Source: Takakia lepidozioides (taxonomy: Eukaryota > Streptophyta > Takakiopsida > Takakiales > Takakiaceae). From it: DNA of 60,000 nt. The notes under the pieces are model-generated. The model was not told where the DNA came from. It made no database searches and saw only the letters and a program-made list of their open reading frames with translations. Below are positions 11,800-21,479 of the stretch, piece after piece. The stretch is taken from the NCBI GenBank assembly GCA_030704615.1, contig CM060731.1, forward strand, positions 69,050,756 through 69,110,755, written 5' to 3'. Each line of letters opens with the position of its first letter. The stretch's first letter is position 1. The translations under genes were made by a program, and so were the position numbers.

Positions 11800-12016
11800 G
11801 TTCACCATTCAGTGTTGGAGTACCCAGACCCCCACCCACTAAAACAGGGGAGGAAGTTTTGATCCTTGAAGGACTCCAGCTGGATTGGACCAAACCCGCT
11901 CGTTTTGACTGCTTTGTGTTTTTCAACCAAGCCAAGGTATCCACCCCCATTAGATGCCCTGAATCGTTCAGCAACGTCCACATTCCGGCATGAAGGCTAG
12001 TGCTGCGAAAACATGG
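11800..12016 (+). pseudogene. Second polyphenol oxidase KFDV-domain fragment (inverted copy)
   Basis: The plus strand encodes VGVPRPPPTKTGEEVLILEG, then LQLDWTKPARFDCFVF and FNQAKVSTPIRCPE before it decays. It is the inverted counterpart of the fragment at 5848-6066. The match continues past the coding part into a segment with CATGAAGGCTAGTGCTGCG. No copper-binding domain is present. It lies 1.1 kb 3' of, and convergent with, the intact polyphenol oxidase. Confidence 0.8.
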
Positions 12017-13140
12017 CGGGCAGCGCTGGGGATGAAATTGTGAAACTTGGGAAAGACCTCTTAATGTCGTTGTTACTCTTGTGCCAAGGGGATCACCTGT
12101 CTCGATTCGATTCACTACAGCTCGGATTCAGTATGAGTCATGACGACCGACGTGTGATGACCCAGTCTTAGAACCTTAGAAGTTGTTCAATAATGCTTCA
12201 CAAGCGCCTGGCAAGTGCGCGGAAGGGAATCTCAGCTCGGTGTCATGCAGATTAATAACGTCAATAAAGCACGTAAATCACCAGGGACAACTTAGAGACA
12301 GCTTAAAGAGAGAGGTGGATTCAGCATTAATATTCAGATCATACTAGTTACAAGATAGTCGATGTATGTACATGTTTTCTTTGTTCTGAAGTTGTCTGTG
12401 AACCATGAATCCATGATACATATAACAAAAGGAAAGTGACAAGATCTCGAGTACAATTACTAAATCCGTCTTCAGTTGGGGCGACCCTTCTAGAGATGAG
12501 TCGGATACACGTCTTTGTTATAACTGGTCAAAGTGTTGGGTGACTCTCCTCGCCAGCTCAAGTGGCAGCTCCGGTTTCAGCTGGAAACTCACGTGCGAGA
12601 ATATATGAAGCTCGGTCACTTTTATCTCGTGCTGGTTTCCAGGTACAGTGTTCCGACGAGCAGTAAACTGTAAATCCAGTGGCTTGAACAATATGGCGTA
12701 CAACAATTGGCGTACTGGTCATATGTGTGCAGTTTCCTCCCCGTTTCCTCTAGCCACGTCACGCACTGATTCTCTTCAAGTTTGCAGTTTTGGATCTGAA
12801 CGCAGTCTCATTTTAGAGCCAGCCTTGTCCAACTCGATGGATCCTCTGACAATTCTAAAGACGGGTGTCCTTTTGGTTGTTGGTCTGTTATTGAGTGGTG
12901 TTTGTCCGGGGGTGGTCCGACCTAAAGATCTTTGTCAGGAAGGTTATATTGTGTGAAGTACTCCTCATGTGCATTAGTGCCACACCTGAGGCTTGCTGGT
13001 GCACCACAAGCCTTGAAAACTTCTCATTTTGTGAAGAACATTCTCACTTAGAGAGATGTAAAGTTCTTATAAGAGCGAATTCACCCGCCCATGTTGCCTC
13101 AGAGGCCAAATTATATTAATCATTGCGTCCACTGACTAGT
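12017..13140. other. Intergenic with one secreted-peptide-like short frame
   Basis: Mostly unassigned. One plus-strand frame at 12837-12956 reads MDPLTILKTGVLLVVGLLLS and continues GVCPGVVRPKDLCQEGYIV to a stop. This looks like a signal peptide and short tail, and could be the first exon of a secreted protein or chance. No partner exon was found. Confidence 0.3.
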
Positions 13141-14712
13141 TCACTTTTCCATCTCAATTTTTATCCCAGTGAAGGAGATCGGTGCCCCGTTTGTTCTGCC
13201 TGCAATTGTGACCACTACACAATCACAGTGCAGGGAGGTCAATCCAAGCTGCTCCATTTTCTTTCGAATTCCTGTTCTCCATGACACGCCGATCCTGTCT
13301 GTTTTCACGCTGGAAGTTACAAAGCTGAAGGAGCCTAGGTATCCCTGCGAGTTCGCGCTCAACGTTACTTTAGTCGCATTGAAGGTGAAGAGGAACACAT
13401 CAAACTGTGCTGGTATCGTCCAGTCGGTCTGCACGCCTTCGACGACCAGAATCTCCTCCCCAACGTCCGAGTTGGATATATTCCTCCAGGGTCTTGGCAC
13501 GCAGCAAGTGAATGGAGAGGCACCAAGGACTGTCTTAGTGGTGGAAGCCAATGGGACAGACTTGGCTTTATCAGCCATCTCCACTGGGGACAGCATAGCA
13601 TAGCGCTGCGGATTGGGTGACTTCCAGGAATTAACAACTTGTTCGTATTCATAGCCCAGAGCTCTTGAATCGAGACTGTCGGAAACCCTTACACGGACCA
13701 AGTTCTTGTTCTCGTCGTAGAAGATAAACTCGGCATCAAGATAGTCGGGGTCTATAATGTCAGTATTGTTGGGGCTAAGGCTCTTCCACATATCCCACAA
13801 GCGGTCAATGTTCGCGTGGTGCGTAAAGAAAACTGGATCTCTTGCAGAGAACTGCAAAGTGCCCATGTCAATACTATCCACATCGCTCCCTGTCCACCTG
13901 TGCACCTGCGAGTGTGCAGCATATTCCGCAACGCCCCCAGCTTGTGGAGGTGAGTCACCATATCGATAAGATTGTCCAAAGAAAAGCGATGGAGTTGTGG
14001 CACCGCCAACATAATTCTGGTACATGAAGTTATTGTTGGCAGCACGAAGAATCTCCGGATCTGTGATCGGCTTACATCCGGAGCCAAAATTTAGATCCAC
14101 CAGAGCAGGAGGCTGGTGGCAAGCAGAACGAAGCGGGTCGTACAGAGATGATGTATTATCAGCGAAACATGCAGGGAGAGTGTTTGCAAGCGGGTGGTTG
14201 CCGGAGGAGGTTTGGTTGTCCCAATTCCAGAATGGGAGAGCAAAAGTATCATCGTTGATGAGGCTGCAGAGAATGCGCTCGTGGAAGTAGAGATACCACC
14301 GGTGCCACGCCAGGAACAGCCAGCCACCATGGATGTCGAGTATCTTCCTGGTCTTGGGCTGAACAAAGGCGTTGCCGCAGTAAGCACAGTGCATGTGCCA
14401 TTGCTCCTCATGCGATCGTGGATCATCGCTGGGAAGATCTCGCATAAGCCTCACAGCTCTTTCATACTTTGCAATGTATCTCCCATCCACATTCTGGACT
14501 GCTTGCCTCCTTTTCAATGCAGAGAAATTCTGGAAACTAAAGTTCCTGATGGGTTCTGTGGAGATCGGAGGACAGCACCCTTGATTGTTGTTGCACCTCG
14601 CGAAATCCGGAGCAGGCATGGGGGCTCCATGCACGCCTCCACAGGAAAGGCTACTGCTTCCAGCCACTACAACCAATCCAATGAAAACAATACGCCAGGC
14701 ACCCTCCATCAT
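13141..14712 (-). CDS. Secretory polyphenol oxidase / tyrosinase-type copper enzyme (523 aa)
   Basis: The enzyme oxidises phenols to quinones with a type-3 dinuclear copper centre. The start is set at 14712. The open frame reaches 14826, but that extra part is the translated GA repeat of the leader (RERERERHRHRH). After the ATG comes a signal peptide (MEGAWRIVFIGLVVVAGSSS) and no plastid transit peptide, so the protein probably enters the secretory route. The N-terminal CNNNQGCCPP has the expected disulfide cysteines. The CuA site is HMHCAYC (with the thioether Cys) plus DIHGGWLFLAWHRWYLYFHE. CuB is HSQVHRW plus DPVFFTHHANIDRLW. The DWL domain (DPDYLDAEFIFYDEN) and the KFDV domain (GEEILVVEGVQTDW, QFDVFLF) follow. 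No intron and no break, so it is probably active. Confidence 0.93.
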   Translation of the reverse strand: MMEGAWRIVFIGLVVVAGSSSLSCGGVHGAPMPAPDFARCNNNQGCCPPISTEPIRNFSFQNFSALKRRQAVQNVDGRYIAKYERAVRLMRDLPSDDPRSHEEQWHMHCAYCGNAFVQPKTRKILDIHGGWLFLAWHRWYLYFHERILCSLINDDTFALPFWNWDNQTSSGNHPLANTLPACFADNTSSLYDPLRSACHQPPALVDLNFGSGCKPITDPEILRAANNNFMYQNYVGGATTPSLFFGQSYRYGDSPPQAGGVAEYAAHSQVHRWTGSDVDSIDMGTLQFSARDPVFFTHHANIDRLWDMWKSLSPNNTDIIDPDYLDAEFIFYDENKNLVRVRVSDSLDSRALGYEYEQVVNSWKSPNPQRYAMLSPVEMADKAKSVPLASTTKTVLGASPFTCCVPRPWRNISNSDVGEEILVVEGVQTDWTIPAQFDVFLFTFNATKVTLSANSQGYLGSFSFVTSSVKTDRIGVSWRTGIRKKMEQLGLTSLHCDCVVVTIAGRTNGAPISFTGIKIEMEK

Positions 14713-14760
14713 ATCTTGCCAATCCTCCACAGCCGCGCACACAACTCCCTCAAAGTCTCG

Positions 14761-14778
14761 CTCTCTGTGTCTGTGTCT

Positions 14779-14812
<34 letters not shown>

Positions 14813-14845
14813 GAAAGAAGCTGCATTGGCTCTCCCTTTATACTA
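14761..14845 (-). promoter_or_regulatory. TATA box and GA/CT microsatellite leader of the polyphenol oxidase
   Basis: On the minus strand TATAAAGGG lies at 14842-14834. It is followed downstream by a GA/CA microsatellite (about 14810-14761) and then the ATG at 14712. A start site about 25-30 bases below the TATA box would put the repeat in the 5' leader. The layout supports the choice of 14712 over 14826 as the translation start. Confidence 0.55.
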
Positions 14846-15640
14846 CTCTCTCACAAATCAGCCTCGGGGAGACAAATCAAGGCAAATAAAACTAGTTTTA
14901 AAAAACAAAATAGCTATTATACTATGCAATACCTCTCAGTGGATAATTATTTTATCCATTATTTTCTTTTTATTATTAAATTTTTAAAGCATCTTCCACT
15001 TGGATCCCATGCTCAAGTATATTCAATTATTATCAGTTAAAAATAGTTTATCTCAATTAAGACAATTCTGAAACAAGCCGATTGTTCCCTTTCAGGGGTG
15101 GGCCCTTATGGTAGGGCTGATGTATACAGTTAGGGGAAAGGAGGTTCAGGGTTCAAATTCTGACTCTTCATATTTTCTGTACAATGGAACATCCTGTCAA
15201 ATTTTAAGTGATGTTTTCAATATGAAAATGCTTGATTTTTCTCACAACATTGCCTCTTGTGGAACCAAGTGTTAAGATTAATTTTATGTACTGCAAGAAA
15301 CATGGTTATTATTTCACAAGGGCACAAGGGCACCGAAAAATATTGTGCAACTGCAGAACTTGCCATAGAGGGATCCCGCAATTTCTATCGATGGCCAAAA
15401 AACACCTAACAAAGTATGGGAGGGACCCAAACCTTCGACAGTGTACAGTTCCGGTACGCCTTGCACGATGCACGCACTCTGACATGCTCGCAGCACGCCC
15501 GCGCATGTCCGCATTTTGGACAGTCGTGGAGTGACTGGAGTCCGAACTACATGTCGTTCTTCCGTTGGATGTATTGGAGTCATGGAGTCGTAGTGATGGA
15601 GTTGATGGGCCTGCAGTTCGAACAACGACCATCCCCAATG
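14846..15640. other. Intergenic, no gene recognised
   Basis: AT-rich sequence. A box-B-like GGTTCAAATTC at 15150-15160 hints at a tRNA-derived SINE, but no clear box A was found. The dense overlapping frames at 15.3-15.8 kb on both strands show no recognisable protein. Confidence 0.35.
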
Positions 15641-15641
15641 T

Positions 15642-15938
15642 GGAAATGCAGCACCGCATTTCCAATTCCGCCATCTCGACCTCCTTGTTCGACCTCCTTG
15701 TTCGACCTCTGTAAGCGTGGTGGCATCCATGCAATGAGCGGGAGAGGCCAAAACTGGCGTGTGGACAAAGGAAATTTTGGAAATGCGGCACCGCATTTCC
15801 AATCGGCCGATTACTTTTTACTATGCCAACATTGAAATGGAAAATTTAGTCCCTCCCCTCTTTTGGAAATGCGGTGCTGCATTTCCAAAAGAGGTTTTTA
15901 GAGTTGCCAAAATTTTGGAAATGCGGTACCCCATTTCT
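15642..15938. repeat. Cluster of four 22-bp palindromes flanking the methyltransferase relic
   Basis: Units lie at 15642-15663, 15779-15800, about 15865-15886 and 15917-15938. All are variants of GGAAATGC-GGCNCC-GCATTTCC (N varies, usually A, G or T). They sit 140-430 bp beyond the 3' end of the gene at 16075-21132. The same unit is repeated about two dozen times on the gene's 5' side and once in each of three of its introns. Confidence 0.85.
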
Positions 15939-16648
15939 GATTTTGGGAGCGTCGTGGTTTGGGCGATTGTGTGGCTGGAATGTACACTGGAGAGGGGTCA
16001 CGAATGTCGTGGAGAATTTCCTTTATATACTCTGGAAGAGAATTTACATTTACAGAGACTTCATTAAAATTCTATTAATCTTGAAAATCATCCGAATCCT
16101 CATCCTGTTCTAGACTGTCCTGCTCCGCCTCCACCCCCTCAGTGCCTTTCTCATCTCCAGCGGACTGCTCGTTGGCCAGGCTTTCGAAAATCCCATCTTC
16201 CCCTTGCGGAACTGTCCATCTCACCTCCGTTGGGTCGTCTTCCTCCCTGTCTGCGTCGCTCTCATCCGCTGAATCACATATGTACTTTCGTACCCGTCTA
16301 CCTGTCTGAGCTGCTGCCAACTCTTTCCTTATCCTTCTGTCCTCCCTAGCCCTCTCCAAAATCTGCTCTACTTTACTGGGATTCTCACTTCTTCTAATCG
16401 CTGTATTTGCGAGTTTAGTTGCATAACTAGGAAGGGAGTAGTCCCTCACCGGGCTCGTCATGAAGTCGGCCCTCGCAAAGAACGGGACATTCTTCCTGGC
16501 AGGAAGTGTAGGCCCTACATGTTTCGACCCGGACCCTGCAATCCTGCACATGACAATCATCAACGAGACTAATGAGAACCACAGTCCGGAAATTCGTTTG
16601 ACAAAAATGACCCAGAAGGCTTTGCAAACTTACAATGTTTGCACTCAC

Positions 16649-17730
16649 TCGTATTCCGGGTTCTCCTCCGCATCAATGTCCACTGTGTCTTCCTCGGACT
16701 CCGACGAATCCGAGGAGACTTCCGCTCTGTCGGGAGCCTTAACATTCCGTTGCAGCCCTTCCAGATGGGATCCCCACACGGATGAATCCTCCTCGTAGGC
16801 AAAGAGGTGCCGGTCGGAAAACCGCCCAGCCCACATTGAGGCACCTGTTACAATGCCATCCACACATTACAACATCGCGCTTCAGATGTTGCGAACTACA
16901 TCCTAACGAGAATTTGCAGAACAACATAGATCAAGATTCTGCATACCTGTCCCACAGATGAGGTCGAGCACTGTGCCCTCCACGTCTGTGCATGTCTCCA
17001 TAATTGTCTGAATGAAGGCAGGGCTCCGAGTCCGTGAGTACCGCAGGGGTTCCGTTGAAGTGAGGCTATGAGGGAGAAGTTCCTTGGGAACGTTGTTGAA
17101 CAGAACGTCGTAATCGAGGGGGTCGCAGTTCGGGTCAACCTTTCCTCCCTCCTTCCGAAAAGCAAAGGTGGAGTTCTCCTTCACAAAGCAGTATGCATCG
17201 AACTGCTTCGTCTGCATACACAAGGGGGAACGATTAGAAACCGAATGCGGCACCGCATTTGAAAACACCCAAGCAAATGAATGGACGAGTGCCAGTGTCG
17301 TAATCACCTTCTTCCCTTCTGACCGAAGGCCCAGTGTGTTGATGCACGTCCACTTCTTTTTCAGAATCGGGACGGCGCTCTTGCGGGTCCACTTTGCAAT
17401 TCCTGTCTGAGTGTTTTTTCCTCTGCTCACCAGGACAACCACACAGCCTCTGTCGTCCAACACCAGCGGGCAAGCCCGAATCCTTTCTTCCAAAAGTCCT
17501 CCGAGTACCTGTTCCAAGATAGCAAAGCTTGCAGTCCTTCCACAGGCTCTCCATCCGGAATATCCAAGATGATCATATCGCAAGACCACTCGGTGGCATT
17601 TCCGCCCCTCCTACAATCCTTGTCTGCACACACCCTCTCAAAGAACGAGACCATATTCTGAAATCCTGGGGTGTCGGAAGGCTCTTCGGCAGTCGCCTTC
17701 TTCAGTGCTCTGCCCTTCAGACCCTCCATG
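16649..17730 (-). pseudogene. Permuted amino-DNA-methyltransferase exons of copy 1
   Basis: The exon end at 17308 and the exons 17211-16947 and 16844-16649 encode, in order, CDMIILDIPDGEP (place of catalytic motif IV, normally D/S/N-PP-Y/W), VLDDRGCVVVLVSRGKN (strand after it), SPAFIQTIMETCTDVEG-TVLDLICGTG (motif I, SAM-binding) and, across an intron, ASMWAGRFSDRHLFAYEED (motif II with an acidic end). Motif IV before motif I is the beta-class order of N4-cytosine/N6-adenine DNA methyltransferases. The intron interrupts the SAM loop after GTG and restores GTGAS exactly. The DIPD in place of DPPY is unusual: either this lineage differs or the site is dead. A 95-bp intron (17307-17212) carries one palindrome unit at 17247-17266. 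Confidence 0.65.
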
Positions 17731-19685
17731 GTGCCAACTTGGCTGCCCGTCCATCCAAAGCCGCCAAGAAACTCTCATTTACACACTGGACTACTGTTTC
17801 GGGAGCCACTTTCGGCCTCTTCATTTCCACCGGCTCGAAAGGGTGCCTCCCTGGGGGGTTGAAGAGTGCCTTCTTTGCCGAGCCAGTTCTCGTGCCTCTC
17901 GTGACAACGGTGGGCACAGGGGAGGCAGCCTGCGTTTGGGGGGGGTGGGCTGGTTGCAAAGTCTCCATCGGAGTCCTCTTCCTCACCCTCTTCCTGAACA
18001 GGCTGTTTCTGCTTCTTCGTTTTGGCGGGTGTCACAACAGCTGCTCCTTGCTGGCGAGTCCTCTTCTTCGACCCCTTCTGTTGGGCCTGCACAGCTGCAT
18101 CCACCGTCTTTTGTGCCATCTCAGCTGCCTTTCTGGATTCTTCCAGAGCAGCAGATTCCTTTGCCGATTTTGGCCCAGCAGGGACACGTCTTTCCTTTCT
18201 CTTCTCTTCTGCCAAGGCGTGCAGATCTTTCTCAGACTCGTCAACAATACCGCCAGACATATCCAGGTACCAGGGGCATCCAACGAGATGCGCGGGATGC
18301 CATTGTTTCTGCATCTCGGGTGTGTAGACACAGCTTGGGCCCGCCATATACCTGCAAGACAGTCAGCATGCGTGAGCATAAGATTGGACGAACCTACTCG
18401 CAAAGTGCCACCGAAAACATAAAATGCGAATGCGGTGCCGCATTTCCGAGACAAACCTCGTAACCAGGCTTCGCATACAAGGGCAGCTGTGCTTCACCTG
18501 TAAACAATTTGCATTGCAGCTTTCCCCGCTCCCTCCTGGTGTGTAAACTCCACGCTCCTTCTTGCTGTCTGTAGCTCTCTGGCGAAAAGGTTGTCCTTGT
18601 ACGCACATCTGAAACGTGTCACGTAGTCTTCCAATGTCTGTGTTCCATCCCATTTGACGTACAAGCCGAACGAATTTGTGTGCATTACGACTTGCTCCTT
18701 CGCATTCGACATTACCTGCGATTCCCAAATGCATTGTCACGTAGCAGTTCAGGGAATTCATTTCAGAAAAGCAAATATGGGGAAGTACCTTGAATTACCT
18801 GGAACCACCAAGTCATGCGGTTGAGCCACACATCCACTGCACGGTTGGAAACTTCGAGTGGAAAAGACCACATTGTCCTTATGCTCTCGGATGCATTCCA
18901 GATCGACAGCCACCGTGTCTGCCATTTCCGATCCAATGTCAGGAGCTGGAAGAGAGTGGCTATTGCTAGGAAGGAACTTCAGTGCATTGAAACCTCACAT
19001 TCTCTTTCGCCTCAACACATGCCGTTGAGAGGTGATGCAGTTTCTCCAATTGCATGGTCGGCTGCATGGCCCGAGAATAGTGTTTTGCAATCTCGGGGAT
19101 GAAGTCCTTTCCAAGTGCCGGATCTGCAATTGCCACCAGCTTCACAAGCTTTGACTTGTATTTGGTTATGGACTTGACACCGGCTTCCTTCAAGTGCTCA
19201 GTCAATGACTGCAACGTTTTCACCTGCCCCTCACTTTCCATGAAGAAGCGTTTGGCATGGGCCAAATCCAGCTTGATGTTTGACTGCCAACAAAAACATG
19301 TAGAAGCGTTATATTCGATTCATGTGGAAAGATTACTGGAAATTGGGGAAGGATGAGCAGAGGGAAATTGGAGGACGACTTACTTCGTATATCACCTCCA
19401 CCATTCCATCCATAGTGAGACGATACATGTCCGGTCCGTTTTTGCAACGGCTTTCTGAATCAGCTCGGGCTCCAGCATTTCCGCAAACATCTGCGGATCA
19501 GTGAGACCAGTTTTCCTCACCCTGTACAGCATATGTGCCATGTGGGTATGCACGTACGCATTCTCAGTGACCCTGCAAGGCACACTCTCTAGTTCAGTAC
19601 ACGGAAGCAACGGAAACAAACCAGAATGGAAACCGAAATGCGGCACCGCATTTCGAACGTGCTAGGGAGGGTATGAGTATCTTAC

Positions 19686-20530
19686 GAGTTGAGGTCCGCC
19701 ATGGCATTCTTGAGCAGGGAGGAGTCTGCCGCCTTCACCTTGAGGATGACACACTCCACCATGTAATGCCAGCCAATGTGCTTGGCATGGTTCTGCTTGA
19801 TGTACTCCCACCAGGCAAGAAGTCGGTGATTCCCGTCCCACACAAAGAACATTTTACCCGACATATGGCCGAAGTCTGGATCACCCTTCAGCGTCGCCTC
19901 GAATTCGTCGTTGCGAGTGTGCCAGTGGGTATCCCACGTTGACAATTCATCGGCAGTGGGTCCACGAGTTTCGCCGTCCTCATTCTCAATGGAAACGTAA
20001 AATGCTGCCGATCCCAGACGGTACCCTTCTCGAAATGCAAACTTGAGCTTATCCACATCTCTGGGAAGGGCCTGCCTGACGATGGGAAGGGAGACCATGC
20101 GACAGAGTGGGATTCGAAGAGTCCGCTGGAATACCCTGCTGCCCAGAACTCTGCCAATGCTACTGTGTGTCTCCTCCAACATCCTCAACTGGAGCTGCAC
20201 TCTGGGGCCTGTTTGCGGGCAATTCTGCCATTGCAGAGGCCTCCTCCGGGCCTGCTTGCTCATCGGTGGTGAGGTCTTGCTGCGAACGTTGAGCGGCAGC
20301 ACCTCCTTCCGGTACCAATCGACAGAAACGGTCGATCCCATTGCCTTCGCTGCAGCAGAGACGGCCCCAACATCTGCAGGCGGGAAATCCTCCAGGAACT
20401 GAGCTTCAGCTCGTGGAAGCGGTTTTGCGGGAGATTGTTCGGCCGTCGCCCTGATTGCCTTCTGCTTCCTCATCCTTGCAGGTGAAGGTGTCTGCTGCAA
20501 TTGAATCTGTCTTTTACCCTGCTGCTTCAT
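19686..20530 (-). pseudogene. ParB/sulfiredoxin-like domain exon of copy 1
   Basis: This exon is open from a Met at 20530 to the donor AACTC|GTAAGA. Key segments are ETHSSIGRVLG, LRIPLCRMVSLPIVRQALPR, DVDKLKFAFREGYRLGSAAF and KMFFVWDGNHRLLAWWEYI. The order is a basic IPxxxV-type strand, a helix with an EG turn, then a strand ending in DGNHRLLA. This matches the ParB N-terminal / sulfiredoxin fold, whose signature is GxxR or DGxHR before a helix. In bacteria and phages this fold is often fused to DNA methyltransferases. The assignment is by motif only. The first 120 residues are Lys/Pro/Gln-rich and look disordered. Upstream of the Met the frame stays open except for one TAG, so the true start lay further 5'. 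Confidence 0.65.
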
Positions 20531-21479
20531 TCGCGTTGGTGGGGGTGAAATGGCCTGAGCCGGTTCAGAAACCAGTAGAGGGACGGGTTGCTTCTTCTTC
20601 GACTTTGCTGGAGAAGGGCCCGACCCCTACTGGCGATTCTCCATGACCGGAGAACGCGAGTCGATCTCTGGGGCTTTGAACTTGCCCTTCGAAACCGCGT
20701 CTTTGAAACGCACAGGGCTAGGCCCGGCAGGAATACCGCGCTCGGGGATCGGGTGGGTGTACGTGCTGCAGCTAGCTCCACGGACTCTTCCTGCGGCTCT
20801 TCGGATTCTTGCGATCCCTCCAGCACGTCCACCTTTCCTGTTAGGCATGCAAACATGTTCTGCATTCAAGTCTCATAGCATTCAGTCTAAGAATTACAGA
20901 AGCAAAATGGGGGGTTCGGTGCTCGATCAGCTGCGCGCAGCCCGATCGCATGGAGCTCTCACTGGTGGCTGGGTTGCCTGAGTGGCCTGCTGCTCGGAGA
21001 TGGCAATCTCCTCCTGTAACGCATCTGCTTCCTCCCCTTCGGCATTGGCCTACGTCCGAAGTATAATTTTTCGGAGCTTGCGACGAGGTCTCCTGTCTGG
21101 TGCACGAACTCCCCCCCTCTCAGGTTCGAGCATAAGAAGAATAGAGAGAGGAAAAGGGCAAAGATGCAGATGGAAAGGGCGCGAGAGGGGTGACTGAGAG
21201 ACACGACAAAAGTAGATGAAACGGCGGTGATGCACCACTTGGGTTCGAAAGGGTTGGACGAAAGTGTCTCCTCGTGGCCTTTGCGTCATTACGAAATTTG
21301 AATCGTCCAGGGTACGCCTGCCGTTCGAAAAACAAACATCATTATCCAACGGTCCAGGCCGCGCCTCCTCATGCCACTTCAGTCAGATGAGTGCAGACAT
21401 GTGCCGCAATTCCGTTGCTCCACTGTTCACATTTCAAGGCATGTCCGTCCACGCGTCTGATGAGTTGGAGTGAAAAGTG

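Larger units (their letters stand above)
16075..21132 (-). pseudogene. ParB-like / permuted DNA methyltransferase gene, copy 1 (10 exons, broken)
   Basis: Exons, minus strand: 5' part about 21132-20535 (degenerate), then 20530-19686, 19572-19384, 19283-18999, 18918-18799, 18715-18498, 18351-17308, 17211-16947, 16844-16649 and 16543-16075 (stop). Introns are 79-146 bp and GT-AG. Homology to copy 2 (56278-60000) covers the protein from its N terminus to the Lys-rich stretch, and several donors and acceptors are conserved. The product would be about 1,200 residues: disordered N terminus, ParB-like domain, helical region, basic Lys-rich segment (KKRTRQQ, KTKKQKQ), amino-methyltransferase, and an acidic C-terminal tail. 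Breaks: a TAG at 20629-20627, a one-base loss in exon 19572-19384 near RT|MYRLTMDGMVE, a shift at the C run near 17940, and two more between 17730 and 17560. The sequenced copy cannot make the full protein. Good ORFs elsewhere argue against general sequencing error. Confidence 0.8.

Noticed and set aside
12837-12956. Secreted peptide gene
   Set aside because: Signal-peptide-like start, but only 39 residues, no partner exon and no known motif; kept only as a note.
13141-14826. Polyphenol oxidase starting at 14826 with an Arg/His-rich N terminus
   Set aside because: The first 38 residues are the translated GA/CA microsatellite of the leader. The Met at 14712 is followed at once by a signal peptide.
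16075-21132. Endogenous giant-virus (NCLDV) insertion as the source of the methyltransferase block
   Set aside because: Considered because such insertions occur in early land plants and carry methyltransferases. The eight or more GT-AG introns and the absence of any viral core gene in the window give no positive support, though a viral ancestor is not excluded.
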